Shown piece after piece: positions 50,437-60,986 of a DNA stretch of 64,000 bases. The position numbers were made by a program, and so were the translations under genes. The notes under the pieces were generated by a model. That model was not told the DNA's origin. It worked only from the letters and a program-made list of their open reading frames with translations, and made no database searches. How positions within the stretch are numbered: the first letter of the stretch is position 1; each line of letters starts with the position of its first letter. The stretch is from NCBI GenBank assembly GCA_000213395.2, contig AFHY01000003.1, positions 1 to 64,000 on the forward strand, written 5' to 3'. The stretch is from a gamma proteobacterium SCGC AAA007-O20 (GTDB lineage: Bacteria; Pseudomonadota; Gammaproteobacteria; PS1; Pseudothioglobaceae).

Positions 50437-51408
50437 ATGAAAAAAACGTTAAATAAAAGTAATTTTGGTTTTGAGACAAGCTCTCACCCTACTAATGAAA
50501 GGCTTCAAACAGTTTCGCTTAGTAAAGACACAGTTAAACACTTTGCTGAAAAAATCTCTAATCTTGATGTCCAATCAGTCGAATACAAGCCTTTTCTTAG
50601 GTTTTTGGTTGCAAATAGTCTTAATCAGACAACTAACAACACTCTCGGTAATTATTTATTAAACACAATCAAGGATCGTTCTACTGGAGCTGTTTTACTT
50701 CAATGCGAATCAATAGATGATTCATCACTAAATGGTATTGATTTGATTGACTTCAATATTCTCCTATCAACGGCAGTTTCTCATCTCATTGGTGTTCCCA
50801 ATCTTGATTCAATGTCCGGTAAATATTACGCAAGATTTAGTGTAAAAAATGATGATAATAGTGATAGTTATCTTCGCCAAGCCCACCGCAGAATGGAGCT
50901 TCATAATGACGGCACTTACGTTAAAGAACTTACTGATTGGGTTATCATGCAAAAGATGGTTGAAGTGAATGTTGAAGGAGGAGATTCGCTCTTACTCCAT
51001 GTTGATGACTGGCAAGATTTAGATAAATTTTATCAACATCCTTTAGCAAATGAAAATCTACAATGGGGCTCTCCAGCAAGTAAAAATGTTGGCTATAAGA
51101 CCTATCACCCTATTTTTCTTAAAGAGCAAGTCAAAGGTGAACCAAGAATGTCTTTTATTGATCAATTTGTAGAGCCATTAAATATGGATCAGGGTCTATA
51201 TTTGTATGAACTGGGAGAGTCACTTGAAAATGAAACTAAAACCTTTAATGTTAAATTGCAAGAGGGCAGTATTTTGATTATCAATAACTATATTTGGTTG
51301 CATGGTAGAGATAAGTTTATTGCCCACAAAAATCTTCATCGAGAACTTTTACGTCAGAGAGGTGTTTTTGTTGAAAATACCGGTTATGACAACAACAATA
51401 ATGTGTAA
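50437..51408 (+). CDS. glaH: Glutarate 2-hydroxylase (CsiD/GlaH)
   Basis: YARFSVKNDDNSDSYLRQAHRRMELHNDGTYVKELTDWVIMQKM; HGRDKF; followed by lhgO. Confidence 0.9.
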   Translation: MKKTLNKSNFGFETSSHPTNERLQTVSLSKDTVKHFAEKISNLDVQSVEYKPFLRFLVANSLNQTTNNTLGNYLLNTIKDRSTGAVLLQCESIDDSSLNGIDLIDFNILLSTAVSHLIGVPNLDSMSGKYYARFSVKNDDNSDSYLRQAHRRMELHNDGTYVKELTDWVIMQKMVEVNVEGGDSLLLHVDDWQDLDKFYQHPLANENLQWGSPASKNVGYKTYHPIFLKEQVKGEPRMSFIDQFVEPLNMDQGLYLYELGESLENETKTFNVKLQEGSILIINNYIWLHGRDKFIAHKNLHRELLRQRGVFVENTGYDNNNNV

Positions 51409-51446
51409 CCTTTGTGATTATTTCTTTTAGTATTTAGACTATCCAA

Positions 51447-52649
51447 ATGTACGACTATATAGTTATTGGTGGCGGAATAGTAGGAGTTTCAACCGCACTA
51501 TCACTCATTACAAAACAACCCGATAAGCGCATCCTTTTAGTGGAAAAAGAAAACTCCTTTGGTGACCACCAGACAGGCCATAATAGTGGCGTTATGCATG
51601 CCGGAGTCTATTACCAACCTGGTAGTCTCAAGGCTAAGTTTTGTAAGGAAGGTTTAAAAGAAACAATCAACTTTTGTACAACTCATCATATCCCCTTTAA
51701 CCAGTGCGGTAAGTTAATAGTAGCCACCTCTGATGAAGAGTTATCAGGTATGCATGACTTGTATCAGCGATGCAAAGAAAATGAAATTGAAGCTGAAATT
51801 TTAGATCAACAACAGCTTCTTAAAACCGAACCCAATGTTCAAGGAGTCGGTGCTATTTTGGTGAAATCCTCTGGCATTGTGAGTTACCGTATTGTTGCCG
51901 AAAAAATGGCCGAGCAATATGAAGCAATGGGTGGGGAATACCTTCTCGATACCGAAATAATTAATCTCAAAGAGGACTTAGACGAGATTAAAGTTATTTC
52001 CAAAAATGAAACCTTTATTTCAAAGTATCTAGTCTGCTGTGCAGGCTTAATGGCAGACAGAATGGCCAACCTTTTGGATATTAAAACAAGCTTTCAAATT
52101 ATTCCATTTCGTGGCGAGTACTTTAAATTACCAGAGAAACACAATACACTTGTCAAACACTTAATCTATCCCATACCAAACCCTAAATTACCTTTCCTCG
52201 GCATACACCTAACCCGCATGATTGATGGCAACATTACTGTTGGACCAAATGCCGTTATTGGATTTAAGCGAGAAGGATACGGTATTGTTAATTTCAGCTT
52301 AAAGGACACTATTGAAATGTTTACCTTTAAAGGTTTTGGAGGAGTACTTAAGAATCATTTTAGATCCGGAATGAAGGAAATGCTGAACTCTGTATACAAA
52401 CGTGGCTACTTGAAACAAGTACAAAAATATGCTTCCTCAATTACACTCAAAGATCTCCAGCCTTACCCTGCCGGCATTCGCGCAATGGCAGTTTCAAAAG
52501 ATGGATCATTGATTGACGACTTCTTGTTTGAGGAGACAAGGCGTTCTATCCATGTTTGTAACGCGCCCTCTCCAGCTGCAACCTCGGCAATACCTATTGG
52601 AAGATATGTCACTGAAAAAGCAACAACGGCATTTAACAAGCTAGATTAA
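51447..52649 (+). CDS. lhgO: L-2-hydroxyglutarate oxidase/dehydrogenase
   Basis: DYIVIGGGIVGVSTALSL; GHNSGVMHAGVYYQPGSLKAKFCKEG. Confidence 0.93.
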   Translation: MYDYIVIGGGIVGVSTALSLITKQPDKRILLVEKENSFGDHQTGHNSGVMHAGVYYQPGSLKAKFCKEGLKETINFCTTHHIPFNQCGKLIVATSDEELSGMHDLYQRCKENEIEAEILDQQQLLKTEPNVQGVGAILVKSSGIVSYRIVAEKMAEQYEAMGGEYLLDTEIINLKEDLDEIKVISKNETFISKYLVCCAGLMADRMANLLDIKTSFQIIPFRGEYFKLPEKHNTLVKHLIYPIPNPKLPFLGIHLTRMIDGNITVGPNAVIGFKREGYGIVNFSLKDTIEMFTFKGFGGVLKNHFRSGMKEMLNSVYKRGYLKQVQKYASSITLKDLQPYPAGIRAMAVSKDGSLIDDFLFEETRRSIHVCNAPSPAATSAIPIGRYVTEKATTAFNKLD

Positions 52650-53362
52650 TTTAAGAAAAAACGTCGAATAGTCTCAGCGAAGTGACTTGATTGAACAAGG
52701 CCTGGATTATCTTCAAGTCCAACCATTGCTCGGTCGACAAACTCTTTTGGAATAGTTACATCTCTTCTAGCGTTTAGAAGATCCTTAGTAAAATCAACCA
52801 AAAATTCTGGATGCGCTTGCATAGTCAAAACCTTATCTTTAATATAAAACCCAGCATACTCGCAAAAATCAGAGCGTGCATAGACGACAGCACCCCGAGG
52901 AAGGTTTGTTACTTGATCTTGATGGCAAATATTTAAAGTAATTTCTTCTGCCAAATTACCCATATATCCAGATTTATTGTCAATTTGATAGGTATGAAGT
53001 CCCAAACCCCAACCTTTCTGAGATTTTTCAACGTCACCACCGAGCGCTTGCGCAATCAATTGATGACCAAAACAGACACCCAAAATAGGCAAACCAGCAT
53101 CGTAGATATCATTAATCAATTGGCTAATTGTTTTCATCCATGGTAACTCTTCATAAACACCATGTGGTGAACCCGTAATAATCCAACCATCACACTCAAG
53201 ATGATCGTCAGGAAACTTATCATCAAGAATATTAAAAGTTTTAAATTCAAATATTTTCTCTTCAGAATTAATCAATGCAACCAACATATCTGCATAGGTA
53301 CCATACTGATTGACCAAATCTTCTGACGCCCTTCCGACTAGTAGTATGCCTATTCTCATCAT
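52646..53362 (-). CDS. Class I glutamine amidotransferase-like protein
   Basis: WIITGSPHGVYEELPWM; PILGVCFGHQLIAQALGG; MQAHPEF. Confidence 0.87.
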   Translation of the reverse strand: MMRIGILLVGRASEDLVNQYGTYADMLVALINSEEKIFEFKTFNILDDKFPDDHLECDGWIITGSPHGVYEELPWMKTISQLINDIYDAGLPILGVCFGHQLIAQALGGDVEKSQKGWGLGLHTYQIDNKSGYMGNLAEEITLNICHQDQVTNLPRGAVVYARSDFCEYAGFYIKDKVLTMQAHPEFLVDFTKDLLNARRDVTIPKEFVDRAMVGLEDNPGLVQSSHFAETIRRFFLN

Positions 53363-53380
53363 ATATAGAGTTTTAAATTA

Positions 53381-54343
53381 TTACTTTGCCTTCATTTTTT
53401 GCTTTGCACGGATTACTAAATAATCATGAGCAATGGTTGCTGCAGCAATAGCTGTGATTTCAGCATGATCATAAGCAGGAGCAACCTCAACGACATCTGC
53501 TCCGATAAAATTTAAACCATCTAGCCCCCTGATAATTGCCAAGGCTTGTGCAGAGGTTAGGCCACCAGCAACAGGTGTACCAGTTCCCGGGGCATATGCA
53601 GGGTCAAGACCATCTATATCAAAAGTTAGATAAGCTGGTCGATCTTTGATAACTGCAATTATTTTTTTAATAACCTTATCAACACCATTCTTGTGAACCC
53701 ATGGGGCGTCAAGAATAGTGACACCCTTGGTGTTACTATTATGTGTTCTGATACCAACTTGAATAGAATGTTTAGTATCAATCAGATCTTCTTTTATAGC
53801 CCTAGAAAACATAGTCCCATGATCTAATCGACCATCTTCATCAGGCCAAGTATCTGTATGTGCATCAAAATGAACAAGTGCTATCGGTCCATACTTTTCA
53901 GCGTGAGCACGTAAAAGAGGATAAGTAATAAAATGATCGCCACCAAAAGTCAGCATCTCTGTTCCAGATTCCAAAATAGTCTTAGCATGTGCTTCAATTT
54001 GAGAAACGACATTACTATGAAACCCATAATCCAGTTCACAGTCACCATAATCAATAACCGCTAAAGTCTTGAAAGGGTCAATACCATCAGGATACGCCAA
54101 CAGCTCAGCAAGCTGAACAGAGGCCTCTCTTATTGCTTTAGGTCCAAATCGTGCGCCAGGGCGGAAGCTTGTTGCAGCGTCGAATGGAATACCGCTAACA
54201 GCAATATCGACACCTTCTAAGTTCTTGGTGTATTTGCGTCTTAAAAAACTAAGAGCGCCGCCATAGGTCATCTCTCCATCTCTACCATAGAGAGTTTTTT
54301 TAGTAAACGCCTGGTCTGTAGTTACATCTTTAAAATCGCTCAT
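53381..54343 (-). CDS. speB: Agmatinase / ureohydrolase family
   Basis: GIPFDAATSFRPGARFGPKAIR; FGGDHFITYPLLRA; HFDAHTDTW; LTFDIDGLDPAYAPGTGTP. Confidence 0.87.
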   Translation of the reverse strand: MSDFKDVTTDQAFTKKTLYGRDGEMTYGGALSFLRRKYTKNLEGVDIAVSGIPFDAATSFRPGARFGPKAIREASVQLAELLAYPDGIDPFKTLAVIDYGDCELDYGFHSNVVSQIEAHAKTILESGTEMLTFGGDHFITYPLLRAHAEKYGPIALVHFDAHTDTWPDEDGRLDHGTMFSRAIKEDLIDTKHSIQVGIRTHNSNTKGVTILDAPWVHKNGVDKVIKKIIAVIKDRPAYLTFDIDGLDPAYAPGTGTPVAGGLTSAQALAIIRGLDGLNFIGADVVEVAPAYDHAEITAIAAATIAHDYLVIRAKQKMKAK

Positions 54344-54413
54344 TAACTTTGGTCTTTGTTAAAAAATTGTGGCAACAACAGTCTTCATTATATTAGATTT
54401 TCTTCCCCATTAA

Positions 54414-55682
54414 CTATAGGCGGTCAAGCAGAGCATGATAAAACATCCCAATCTTCATGGTAGGATTTCGTAGAAATCTGCCGCCAGGAAAACTCTGCAT
54501 TGGAATATTGGCCATAGTGTCAAATATCTCTCCATCACCAGTAATCTTTTCTGCAATTACCTTTCCAGCATAGCTTGCTAGAGCCACACCCTGTCCTGAA
54601 TAGCCCTGCGCACTCAACACCTTTCCTTTATTCATTTCTTTATAGAATGGCAACCTGTTCATTGTTATTGCCAACTTACCACCCCAAGCATAGTCAATCT
54701 TAACGCCTTTTAAGAATGGATAAATCTTTTCAAGCGGTTTTGTAACAATAGGAATGACATTATTACTAAGTTCTTGTGAGTAATTTTCACCACCACCAAA
54801 AAGCAGACGCTTGTCGGCACTCAATCGAAAATAATTGATAACGAACCTTGAATCGGCAAAAGCGATATCTCTTGGATTAATCTTTGCAACAGTTTCATTA
54901 TCTAGAGGTTTAGTGGCAACAATATAGTTGTTCATAGGTAATATTTTTGAATTTAAGCGTTTCTCAAGATTACCCAAATAGCCATTACATGCAAGTACCA
55001 CACGCTCTGCTTTAACAGAACCCGATTTGGTATTCACTTTAACATGGCTGTTAGACAATTCATAACTCGATACGTTACTATTTTCATAGATCTTTGCATG
55101 AGCCGATAGTGCAGCCTGTGCGATACCTAGTGCGTAATTAAGCGGGTGACAGTGAGCTTCGCCTTTGTCATAGCTGCCACCGAAATAGGTCTCAGAGCCA
55201 GTTACCTCTTTCATCTCATTGTCATTTAGATACTCAATATCGTTGTAATCGTAATTCTGGTTCAAATGTTCGACATAGCGCCGAGAATCTTCACAAAATT
55301 TTTGCTTGTGATTAGGGTGTGCGATACCTTTTTTATAGTCGCACTGAATTTCATATTCATCCATCAACTCCTTGGCATGGTATTTAGCTTTCTCACCTAT
55401 ATCCCACAAAACGCGTGCATATTCTTTGCCTAGAGCTTTTTCTATATAAAACTGATCTCTTCGCATCCCTCCAGAAACTTGACCTCCGTTGGCACCTGAG
55501 GCGCCGGATGCTAACTTATTTGCTTCGAGTAGTACTACACTGAGACCCTCTTTTGCCAAATATAGAGCACTCGATAGGCCTGTGTATCCACCACCAACAA
55601 TGCAGATGTCTGCTTCAATATCTCCTGATAGATGGGGCTGACTTATTTCTATATTACGACTGGCTTGGTAATAAGATTGCAC
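54414..55682 (-). CDS. FAD-dependent oxidoreductase (PuuB/gamma-glutamylputrescine oxidase-like)
   Basis: ADICIVGGGYTGLSSALYLAKEGLSVVLLEANKLASGASGANGGQVSGG. Confidence 0.87.
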   Translation of the reverse strand: MQSYYQASRNIEISQPHLSGDIEADICIVGGGYTGLSSALYLAKEGLSVVLLEANKLASGASGANGGQVSGGMRRDQFYIEKALGKEYARVLWDIGEKAKYHAKELMDEYEIQCDYKKGIAHPNHKQKFCEDSRRYVEHLNQNYDYNDIEYLNDNEMKEVTGSETYFGGSYDKGEAHCHPLNYALGIAQAALSAHAKIYENSNVSSYELSNSHVKVNTKSGSVKAERVVLACNGYLGNLEKRLNSKILPMNNYIVATKPLDNETVAKINPRDIAFADSRFVINYFRLSADKRLLFGGGENYSQELSNNVIPIVTKPLEKIYPFLKGVKIDYAWGGKLAITMNRLPFYKEMNKGKVLSAQGYSGQGVALASYAGKVIAEKITGDGEIFDTMANIPMQSFPGGRFLRNPTMKIGMFYHALLDRL

Positions 55683-55695
55683 GCGAGGGATTAAC

Positions 55696-57075
55696 CTACT
55701 TTATGGATTGAGCAGTCAAATCAAGACACTTCCATACCTTTTCAATAATTTCATCTATATGCTCGTTACTGCAGATTAATGGCGGCGCAATAACCATCTT
55801 GTTGACTATCGCCCTCATAACTAAGCCATTGTCATAGCAATAATCCTTACACCTTGTTACAATCTCTTTACTATTTTCGAAGCGCTTATAATTATTTTTG
55901 TCTTCGACTATTTCTAAGGCAGCAAGCATTCCAAGGCAACGAGCCTCACCCACTAATGGATGCTCTTCCAAAGTTTTCCACTTACTAGCTAAATAGGGAG
56001 CCGTATTGCTTTGTACTTGGTGCAAAATATTTGTTTCTTTCATCAATTCGAGATTAGCAATTCCTGCAGCCATGCAGGTTGGATGACCAGAATAAGTATA
56101 ACCGTGAGCAAATTCTTGTCCTGCAGAGACTATAACATCTACTATATCATCACGCACAATGACTCCACCTACGGGTAGATATCCAGAAGTCACCGCTTTT
56201 GCAAAAAGCATTAAGTCTGGCTGAATATCATAATAATCAGTCGCAAACCATTCACCTGTCCTACCAAATCCACAAATGACTTCATCAGCAACCAACAAAA
56301 TACCACGCTCTTTACAGATTCGAGCCACTTCTGGCCAATAGGTTTTTGGAGGAACAATAACACCACCTGCACCCTGGATAGGTTCAGCTATAAATGCTGC
56401 AACTCTGTCCTCACCCAGTTCATCAATTTTATTTGCCAGACTTTGTGCAGCTTTTATGCCAAACTCATCAGCATCAATTTTTTCTCCAGCTTCAACACAT
56501 GCTTCAAAATAGTAAGGCTGATCTACATGTTCAATATCAGGTATAGGCAATCCACCCTGAGCATGCATCGTGCTCATACCACCCAAACTAGCTCCAGCCA
56601 TAGTGGAACCATGATAAGCATTTTTTCGACTAATGATTACTGACTTAGTCGGCTTACCTTTAGCAGCCCAGTAATGCCTTACGAGCCTAATCATAGTGTC
56701 ATTTGCTTCAGAACCTGAACCTGTAAAATAGATCTTATTCAATCCTTCAGGGGTTAAATCTGTAATCATTTCAGATAACTTGATAGCTGAAGGATGACTT
56801 GTACCAAAAAAATTATTATAGTAAACAAGCTCTTTCATCTGATTATTGACTGCTTTGATAATTGACTGCTGACCGTAACCCATATTAACGCACCATAACC
56901 CTGACATACTGTCTAGTATTTTGTGTCCGTCACTATCATAAATATAAACACCATCTGCACGAGTAATGATGTGAGTTGCCGATGGGTTCTTTGTGTAAGC
57001 AAAATCGCTAAATGATTGCATGTGATGCTGTGCATTGCGGTTTTGAAGGTTTAAAGTGCTGTCAGTCATAGTCAT
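55696..57075 (-). CDS. Class III aminotransferase (SpuC-like putrescine/polyamine aminotransferase)
   Basis: SGLWCVNMGYGQQSIIKAVNNQMKEL; FTGSGSEANDTMIRLVRHYW; VADEVICGFGRTG. Confidence 0.87.
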   Translation of the reverse strand: MTMTDSTLNLQNRNAQHHMQSFSDFAYTKNPSATHIITRADGVYIYDSDGHKILDSMSGLWCVNMGYGQQSIIKAVNNQMKELVYYNNFFGTSHPSAIKLSEMITDLTPEGLNKIYFTGSGSEANDTMIRLVRHYWAAKGKPTKSVIISRKNAYHGSTMAGASLGGMSTMHAQGGLPIPDIEHVDQPYYFEACVEAGEKIDADEFGIKAAQSLANKIDELGEDRVAAFIAEPIQGAGGVIVPPKTYWPEVARICKERGILLVADEVICGFGRTGEWFATDYYDIQPDLMLFAKAVTSGYLPVGGVIVRDDIVDVIVSAGQEFAHGYTYSGHPTCMAAGIANLELMKETNILHQVQSNTAPYLASKWKTLEEHPLVGEARCLGMLAALEIVEDKNNYKRFENSKEIVTRCKDYCYDNGLVMRAIVNKMVIAPPLICSNEHIDEIIEKVWKCLDLTAQSIK

Positions 57076-57251
57076 TCCTTATATAAAACAGTGTAAATAA
57101 TCTTCAACGAATTATATTACCAAAAATAATAAAGTGTTATAGTGTAATCCATTTTTGCTTTTTGACAATAATTAATTTAATATAATCCGTTCAAGAATTG
57201 TAATTCGACCTACAAATATCAATCAAAAAAATGATTAGTGAAAGTTAATCC

Positions 57252-58610
57252 ATGAAAAACATTGCAAAAAAATTTCTAGATTTACATCCAGAGTTGGAAA
57301 AAATTGAGTTTATATATGTAGACTTTAATGGCATACCAAGAGGAAAAAACGCCTCACCAAAAACCCTAATAAAAGCATTCGATGGCGGTCTTAGAATGCC
57401 TATTTCAAGCTTTGTTCTAAATATCTGGGGTGACAATCCTAAGGGAACTGGCTTGATTATGACAGGTGACGGTGATGCAATTTGTAGACCCGTTGCAAGT
57501 TCCCTTGCAGTAACGCCTTGGAATTCTCGCAATACAGCTCAGTGCTTAGTGAGCATGGAGGATGGAGATGGCAAAGCTATTTTTGCCGACCCAAGACACA
57601 TACTTAGCAAGGTGCTGGATCGTTTTACTGAGATGGGCCTCAGGCCGGTTATAGCTCCAGAGATGGAATTTTATCTTATCGACAAAAAACTTCAAGCTAA
57701 TGGACACCCTCAAACTCCCTTAATACCTGGAAGCCATAGACGTTACCAGGATGTTCAATTACTTAACTTAAGTGAGATGGATGATTTTGAAGGCTTTTTT
57801 ACCCTTGTTGAAAAGAGCGCCCACTCTTTGGGAATTCCCGCAGAAACGGCAATCAAGGAATGCGCTCCTGGGCAATTTGAGATCAACCTGCTGCACCATG
57901 ATGATGCCCTATTGATGGCTGACCAAACATTCTTATTGAAACGCTTAATCAAAAATTGCGCCAGACAATTTAATATGAATGCCTCCTTTATGGCAAAACC
58001 ATTTTCTGAAGAAGCTGGAAATGGTATGCATGTTCATCTAAGTGTTGTCGATAAAGATGGCAATAATGTGTTTACTGTGGATAAGAATAAGCAACCTCAG
58101 GGTCTCTTTTCTCAGGCTATTGGAGGCCTTCTGAAAACGACTCCTGACTTTCTATCTTTTTACGCCCCACACTCAAACTCTTATAGACGTCTAGTTCATA
58201 ACGCTGATCACGCACCAACAACTTTAAGTTGGGGCAATGAGAATAGAACTGCCCTAATAAGACTGCCAGAAGCTTCCGCTGAAGCGACTAGGCTTGAGTT
58301 CCGTGTCGCTAGTGCCGACTCCAACCCCTACTTAGTATTTGCTTCAGTACTTGCGAGCGTGTATGCTGGCATACAAGGCAAACTTCCGCTTGGTAAAGAA
58401 ACTGTCGGTAATGCCCATGCACAACACCCACCATCACTAGGAGTTACATGGAGGGAAGCCGTAGAGAAAACAAGTGTATCATCTCTTGTAAAAGATTTTT
58501 TTGGAGAACAGTTTGTGCAATGCTATAAATGCGTTAAAGAATCAGAAATAAAGAGATTTGAATCAACAATAACAGATTTTGAATATCACTCTTACTTGAG
58601 GTGTCTTTGA
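57252..58610 (+). CDS. puuA: Gamma-glutamylputrescine synthetase-like (GS family)
   Basis: EFIYVDFNGIPRGKNASPKTL; EEAGNGMHVHLSV; SWGNENRTALIRLPEASAEATRLEFRVASADSNPYL; polyamine gene context. Confidence 0.85.
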   Translation: MKNIAKKFLDLHPELEKIEFIYVDFNGIPRGKNASPKTLIKAFDGGLRMPISSFVLNIWGDNPKGTGLIMTGDGDAICRPVASSLAVTPWNSRNTAQCLVSMEDGDGKAIFADPRHILSKVLDRFTEMGLRPVIAPEMEFYLIDKKLQANGHPQTPLIPGSHRRYQDVQLLNLSEMDDFEGFFTLVEKSAHSLGIPAETAIKECAPGQFEINLLHHDDALLMADQTFLLKRLIKNCARQFNMNASFMAKPFSEEAGNGMHVHLSVVDKDGNNVFTVDKNKQPQGLFSQAIGGLLKTTPDFLSFYAPHSNSYRRLVHNADHAPTTLSWGNENRTALIRLPEASAEATRLEFRVASADSNPYLVFASVLASVYAGIQGKLPLGKETVGNAHAQHPPSLGVTWREAVEKTSVSSLVKDFFGEQFVQCYKCVKESEIKRFESTITDFEYHSYLRCL

Positions 58611-58686
58611 TGGCAACTTCTGAATTGTGGTTACAAAAGAGTCTTTTAATTAGCAATAATTAAAAGTTTAATAATAAAGGAGAGAA

Positions 58687-59784
58687 ATGATGAAAATAAA
58701 AGTAAAAAGTCTGCTTATCACTAGTGCACTGGCCTGCTCAGCGCAAATCGCCGTAGCAGAGGAAAAGGTTGTACATGTCTATAACTGGTCGGACTATATC
58801 GATGAGCAAGTGAATACTGATTTTACTGCCGCAACTGGCATTAAAGTGATCTACGATGTTTTTGACTCCAACGAAGTACTAGAAGCTAAACTCTTAGCAG
58901 GTGGTTCAGGCTATGATGTAGTTGTGCCTTCAGCTGGATTCTTGGCAAGACAAATTCAGGCGGGTGTTTTCCAGAAGTTGGATAAGTCCAAACTGACAAA
59001 CATCGGTAATATGTGGGATGTTGTTGAAAAACGTGTTGAACAGTATGGACCTCTCAATGAATATTCTGTCAACTGGATGTGGGGTACAACTGGTCTTGGT
59101 TACAACGAAGGCAAGATCAATGAAAGAATGGAAAATGCTCCAGTCACTTCTCTGGCGATGGTCTTCGACCCAGACGTTGTATCTAAATTCGCTGATTGCG
59201 GTGTTCATTTATTGAATGCGCCAACAGAAATCATTCCTGCGGCTTTGGCATATATTGGTGAAGATCCATCAACAACAGATGCCGAAGTGTTGAAAAAAGC
59301 AGAAGGCGTCCTTGAAAAAGTTCGTCCATATATTCAGAAATTCCATTCATCGCAATATATTGATTCACTTGCCAATGGCGATGTCTGTTTAGTTGTTGGT
59401 TGGTCAGGTGATATCTTTATGGCTCAATATAATGCCTGGGAAGCTGACAATGGCGTTGAAATTGTTTATGCAATACCTGATGAAGGTGCGCTTATGTGGT
59501 TTGATCAGTTAGCCATTCCGAAAGATGCTCCTCACCCTGATAACGCCCACCAGTACATCAACTGGACAATGGAACCTGAGCAGATTGCTACAGCAACAAA
59601 CTATGTTTGGTATGCTAATGGTAATTTAGCTTCTCAACCTCTTTTAGATGAAGAGCTGTTCAATGATCCAGCAGTTTACCCAACACCTGAAATTCTTGAA
59701 GGTTTGTATACTGTGCCAACATACGATGCTGCAACACAACGTGTTGTGACCCGTCTTTGGACTAAGATTACAACAGGATACTAA
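58687..59784 (+). CDS. potF: Polyamine ABC transporter substrate-binding protein
   Basis: VVHVYNWSDYIDEQVNTDFTAATGIKVIYDVFDSNEVLEAKLLAGGSGYDVVVPS. Confidence 0.92.
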   Translation: MMKIKVKSLLITSALACSAQIAVAEEKVVHVYNWSDYIDEQVNTDFTAATGIKVIYDVFDSNEVLEAKLLAGGSGYDVVVPSAGFLARQIQAGVFQKLDKSKLTNIGNMWDVVEKRVEQYGPLNEYSVNWMWGTTGLGYNEGKINERMENAPVTSLAMVFDPDVVSKFADCGVHLLNAPTEIIPAALAYIGEDPSTTDAEVLKKAEGVLEKVRPYIQKFHSSQYIDSLANGDVCLVVGWSGDIFMAQYNAWEADNGVEIVYAIPDEGALMWFDQLAIPKDAPHPDNAHQYINWTMEPEQIATATNYVWYANGNLASQPLLDEELFNDPAVYPTPEILEGLYTVPTYDAATQRVVTRLWTKITTGY

Positions 59785-59799
59785 AACTGCACTATCATT

Positions 59800-59837
59800 A
59801 CCTCCATGGTTTTATTGCCATGGAGGTATTTTTTTTT
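59800..59837 (+). terminator. Intercistronic terminator between potF and potG
   Basis: ACCTCCATGG-TTTTATTG-CCATGGAGGT-ATTTTTTTTT, 10-bp perfect stem. Confidence 0.9.
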
Positions 59838-59849
59838 ATGTTATAGGTT

Positions 59850-60980
59850 ATGACAGAGACTACTACAACTGAACCGTGGCTGGATTCAAACCAGAAACCC
59901 TACATTCAAATAGTAAACGCTACAAAAAAATTTGGCAACTTTACAGCCATAGATAATTTATCCTTAGATATATATAAAAATGAGTTCTTCTCATTATTAG
60001 GGCCTTCAGGATGTGGAAAAACAACGCTACTTCGAATGCTAGCTGGGTTTGAAAGATTTACCGAAGGCAGAGTTCTTGTTGATGGTGAAGATATCTCTGA
60101 AATCCCACCTCACCTAAGACCTATCAATATGATGTTTCAGTCTTATGCGCTGTTCCCGCATCTGACGGTTGAAAAGAATATCGCCTTTGGTTTACAGCAA
60201 GACAAATTACCAGACAATATCATCAATCAAAGGGTTGAAGAAATGTTGGAATTAGTTGAACTGACTGATTTTGCCAAACGCAAACCTAGACAACTTTCTG
60301 GCGGTCAAAGTCAACGTGTTGCACTTGCAAGAAGCCTAGCTAAACAACCTAAATTGCTACTCTTAGATGAGCCATTAGGTGCACTAGATAAACGCCTAAG
60401 AGAACAAACACAGTTTGAGTTAATGGACATTCAGGAGAAATTGGAGGTGACTTTTGTTATCGTCACACATGACCAAGAAGAGGCAATGACTGTTTCTAGT
60501 AGGATTGGTGTAATGGATTCAGGAAAATTAATCCAAGTTGCCACACCTACACAGATTTACGAAGCACCTATCAACAGAGAGGTGGCAGACTTTATTGGTG
60601 ACGTTAATATCTTCAAAGGTATCTACAAGGGTCAAGACGAAAAGGGAACTCAACTACTCTCTGAAGATTCAAAGTCGATTATCTACGCAACTCAAAAAGT
60701 TGATGTGCCAGTTGGTAATAGAATATGGTTTGCACTAAGACCAGAAAAACTTGAAATATCAAAAAAATTACCAGAAGTTGATTGCAATATATTGAAAGGT
60801 AAGATTGAAGATATCGGTTATGGAGGTAGTTTTTCAACCTATCACGTTAAACTCGAAAACGGTAGACAGCTTACCGCCATCCGTGCTAACCGTGAACGAA
60901 CCGCTGAGCACCATTTAACCTGGGGAGATGAGGTTTATCTTCATTGGGTCCCCCATTCCGCTGTTGTTTTACTTTCTTAG
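59850..60980 (+). CDS. potG: Polyamine ABC transporter ATPase
   Basis: LLGPSGCGKTTLLRMLAGFE; LSGGQSQRVALARSL; TOBE domain. Confidence 0.92.
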   Translation: MTETTTTEPWLDSNQKPYIQIVNATKKFGNFTAIDNLSLDIYKNEFFSLLGPSGCGKTTLLRMLAGFERFTEGRVLVDGEDISEIPPHLRPINMMFQSYALFPHLTVEKNIAFGLQQDKLPDNIINQRVEEMLELVELTDFAKRKPRQLSGGQSQRVALARSLAKQPKLLLLDEPLGALDKRLREQTQFELMDIQEKLEVTFVIVTHDQEEAMTVSSRIGVMDSGKLIQVATPTQIYEAPINREVADFIGDVNIFKGIYKGQDEKGTQLLSEDSKSIIYATQKVDVPVGNRIWFALRPEKLEISKKLPEVDCNILKGKIEDIGYGGSFSTYHVKLENGRQLTAIRANRERTAEHHLTWGDEVYLHWVPHSAVVLLS

Positions 60981-60986
60981 TTTTTT

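Noticed and set aside
57162-57186. TTGACA...TATAAT upstream of puuA as a promoter
   Set aside because: Spacing is only about 13 bp, too short for a standard sigma70 promoter.
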